Of a DNA stretch of 62,397 nt, positions 61,369-62,397 are shown in pieces. The DNA is taken from positions 1 through 62,397 of IMG/VR virus record IMGVR_UViG_3300022752_000070; one strand, written 5' to 3'. The DNA comes from a virus. Both the position numbers and the translations under genes were made by a program. A model generated the notes under the pieces. The model worked only from the letters and a program-made list of their open reading frames with translations. It was not told where the DNA came from and did no database searches. The number at the start of each line of letters is the position of its first letter. The first letter of the stretch is position 1.

Positions 61369-61376
61369 TATTTATT
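61369..61376 (-). promoter_or_regulatory. candidate late promoter, variant AATAAATA, for cp12
   Basis: One mismatch to the late box, 22 bases before the cp12 ATG, in the gap after the 68-residue gene. The spacing is identical to the boxes at uvsW and speD. Confidence 0.35.
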
Positions 61377-61378
61377 TT

Positions 61379-61585
61379 TTATTCACCTAGAGAAGATCCT
61401 CTCCAGTTTTTAGGTGGGGGTGGATCACACTTGCCTTCAAGTGAACGAACCATTAACTCAGCAAACTTTTCCATTTTTTCGGCAGAAACAGATGCTGGAC
61501 GATAAGTAATTGCTTCTTTAAGTGCAACAAGTTCGTCCCATTCTTCAGTTGTAAGGATTTCGTTGCTGGTTTTTGGTAAAGTCAT
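61379..61585 (-). CDS. small conserved protein (MEKFAELMVRSLEGK)
   Basis: 68 residues. A TTEEWDELVALKEAITYRPA helix is followed by SVSAEKMEKFAELMVRSLEG and a proline-rich end. This pattern is familiar from T4-like cyanophages. Helical and probably protein-binding. Function unknown. Confidence 0.75.
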   Translation of the reverse strand: MTLPKTSNEILTTEEWDELVALKEAITYRPASVSAEKMEKFAELMVRSLEGKCDPPPPKNWRGSSLGE

Positions 61586-61669
61586 AGAGTTTTTGCGATG
61601 TGTCCCAATGTTAGCATTTCAGTACACTACTATCTAGAAACTTAATGTTTTCTTCGGGATCGGGTTACA

Positions 61670-62017
61670 TTACTTAATAAAATCTTCAAGAGTATTTAAG
61701 TCATCTTTAAGTTCTTTTTCTCGTTTCTTATCGTGATAATAACTCCAGAGTGCGTTGTGTGTATCCATCAGATTATCAATCCAAAAACCTGCAGGATAGA
61801 TTCCGAGAGCATCTTGAAGACCACGATGACTAGTACCTTCCTCCTCTGCCTTACACATAATATAACAGATTGCCTGAACCATATCAAGTTTATCTTCTTC
61901 AGAAAGCATATAATACTTTCCTACTGCTCGTTGCTTTGCCTCTTCATTTGCTTTTTGAAGATTCTTACAAGCATCAGAGTCCCACCACTCTTGCCAGGAG
62001 TTTTTCGTTTCAGTCAT
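61670..62017 (-). CDS. conserved helical phage protein
   Basis: 115 residues from the ATG at 62017 (MTETKNSWQEWWDSDACKNL), which overlaps the upstream gene by eight bases. The central AICYIMCKAEEEGTSHRGLQ and GIYPAGFWIDNLMDTHNALW segments are strongly conserved in my memory of cyanophages, and the end is a charged coil. Function unknown. Confidence 0.78.
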   Translation of the reverse strand: MTETKNSWQEWWDSDACKNLQKANEEAKQRAVGKYYMLSEEDKLDMVQAICYIMCKAEEEGTSHRGLQDALGIYPAGFWIDNLMDTHNALWSYYHDKKREKELKDDLNTLEDFIK

Positions 62018-62240
62018 CTTTTCCAAAAAATGTTCCAAAGAAACCAGAATCTCCTGGTTTGCGATTTTCCAGTTTATCTAGCAGTGCATCAGTATGCATA
62101 ACACTATCAATACGACTAATAAGGTCTGCTATAACTGAGCACACCATTGGACGTTCTTGACGAGCAGCATATGCAAGTGCATTTCGCAATGATGCTTCTG
62201 CTTCTTTCAGAGATTCTTCTACTGATTGTGATAATGCCAT
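62010..62240 (-). CDS. small conserved helical protein
   Basis: 76 residues: MALSQSVEESLKEAEASLRN then ALAYAARQERPMVCSVIADL, ending in a flexible GDSGFFGTFFGKDD. Helical core with conserved-looking Ser/Ala face. Coupled to the gene at the right edge by TAATG. Function unknown. Confidence 0.72.
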   Translation of the reverse strand: MALSQSVEESLKEAEASLRNALAYAARQERPMVCSVIADLISRIDSVMHTDALLDKLENRKPGDSGFFGTFFGKDD

Positions 62241-62397
62241 TAAAATTCACTCCGTAGTCTTGGTATAAAAGGTTTATCGTTCCATTTGCAATAATCTGGA
62301 AGTTCTGCTTTTTGTTCCTCAAAATATTGACAAATTATAGCATTATCTGGAGGATATTTGGGTCTTGAATATTCCGATTTAACGCTATTAATATGAC
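62240..62397 (-). CDS. partial gene at the window edge
   Basis: 51 codons of a C-terminus, open at the right edge. It includes SEYSRPKYPPDNAIICQYFE then EQKAELPDYCKWNDKPFIPR and ends LRSEF. The stop overlaps the next ATG as TAATG. Proline and aromatic rich, no family recognised from this part. Confidence 0.6.
   Translation of the reverse strand, partial: HINSVKSEYSRPKYPPDNAIICQYFEEQKAELPDYCKWNDKPFIPRLRSEF

Overview
The window reads as the structural half plus part of the accessory/early region of a T4-like cyanophage (marine Synechococcus/Prochlorococcus myovirus). The evidence is a full T4-type morphogenesis cluster (gp55, UvsW, UvsY, gp3, gp23, gp22, gp21, gp20, gp19, gp18, gp17, gp16, gp15, gp14, gp13, gp8, gp7, gp6, gp25) in the usual relative order, low-GC DNA, and photosynthetic-host accessory genes (a CP12-like Calvin-cycle inhibitor and a SpeD-type S-adenosylmethionine decarboxylase). 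Every credible protein gene is on the minus strand, so transcription runs from high to low coordinates. Many genes are joined by TAATG, TGATG or ATGA overlaps.

Layout, low to high coordinate. 1-3.4 kb: late sigma factor gp55 (cut by the window edge), UvsW helicase, UvsY mediator and gp3, followed upstream by a strong UUCG-loop terminator that isolates gp23. 3.4-9.5 kb: capsid, scaffold, protease, core proteins, portal and tail tube. 9.5-21.7 kb: sheath, terminase, neck and small virion proteins, including a mosaic cysteine-rich basic protein and a candidate capsid-targeted protein. 21.7-45.2 kb: baseplate genes, dominated by two giant proteins (2480 and 4050 residues). 45.2-49.7 kb: speD, a glycosyltransferase, an AbrB-like protein, an HNH endonuclease and small proteins. 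49.7-52.8 kb: a run of small early-type genes and one nucleotidyltransferase (ligase-fold) gene. 53.4-57 kb: three 2-oxoglutarate/Fe(II) oxygenase genes mixed with two zinc-ribbon proteins and a glycine- and cysteine-rich fibre/adhesin-like protein. 57-62.4 kb: a dense array of small conserved phage genes, several membrane peptides, a HExxH metalloprotein and cp12.

Control signals fall into two sets. T4-type late promoter boxes TATAAATA (and variants AATAAATA) lie about 20-35 bases before virion operons and also before speD and cp12. Sigma-70-like TATAAT boxes with a shared leader precede many small genes in the right arm, often next to an inverted repeat and G/C-rich stretch after the previous stop codon.

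The most unusual region is about 52.58-53.38 kb. A largely non-coding island is bounded by two 56-base inverted copies of one three-box element. It holds a near-periodic array of the palindrome CTCGTCGAGA and has outward-facing promoters, one of which is the only convincing plus-strand promoter in the window. That promoter would make an RNA with two tandem hairpins displaying GGAGG, with no plus-strand protein gene to serve. It is a candidate origin or master control region with an undescribed small RNA. No tRNA, rRNA, CRISPR array or insertion sequence was recognised.
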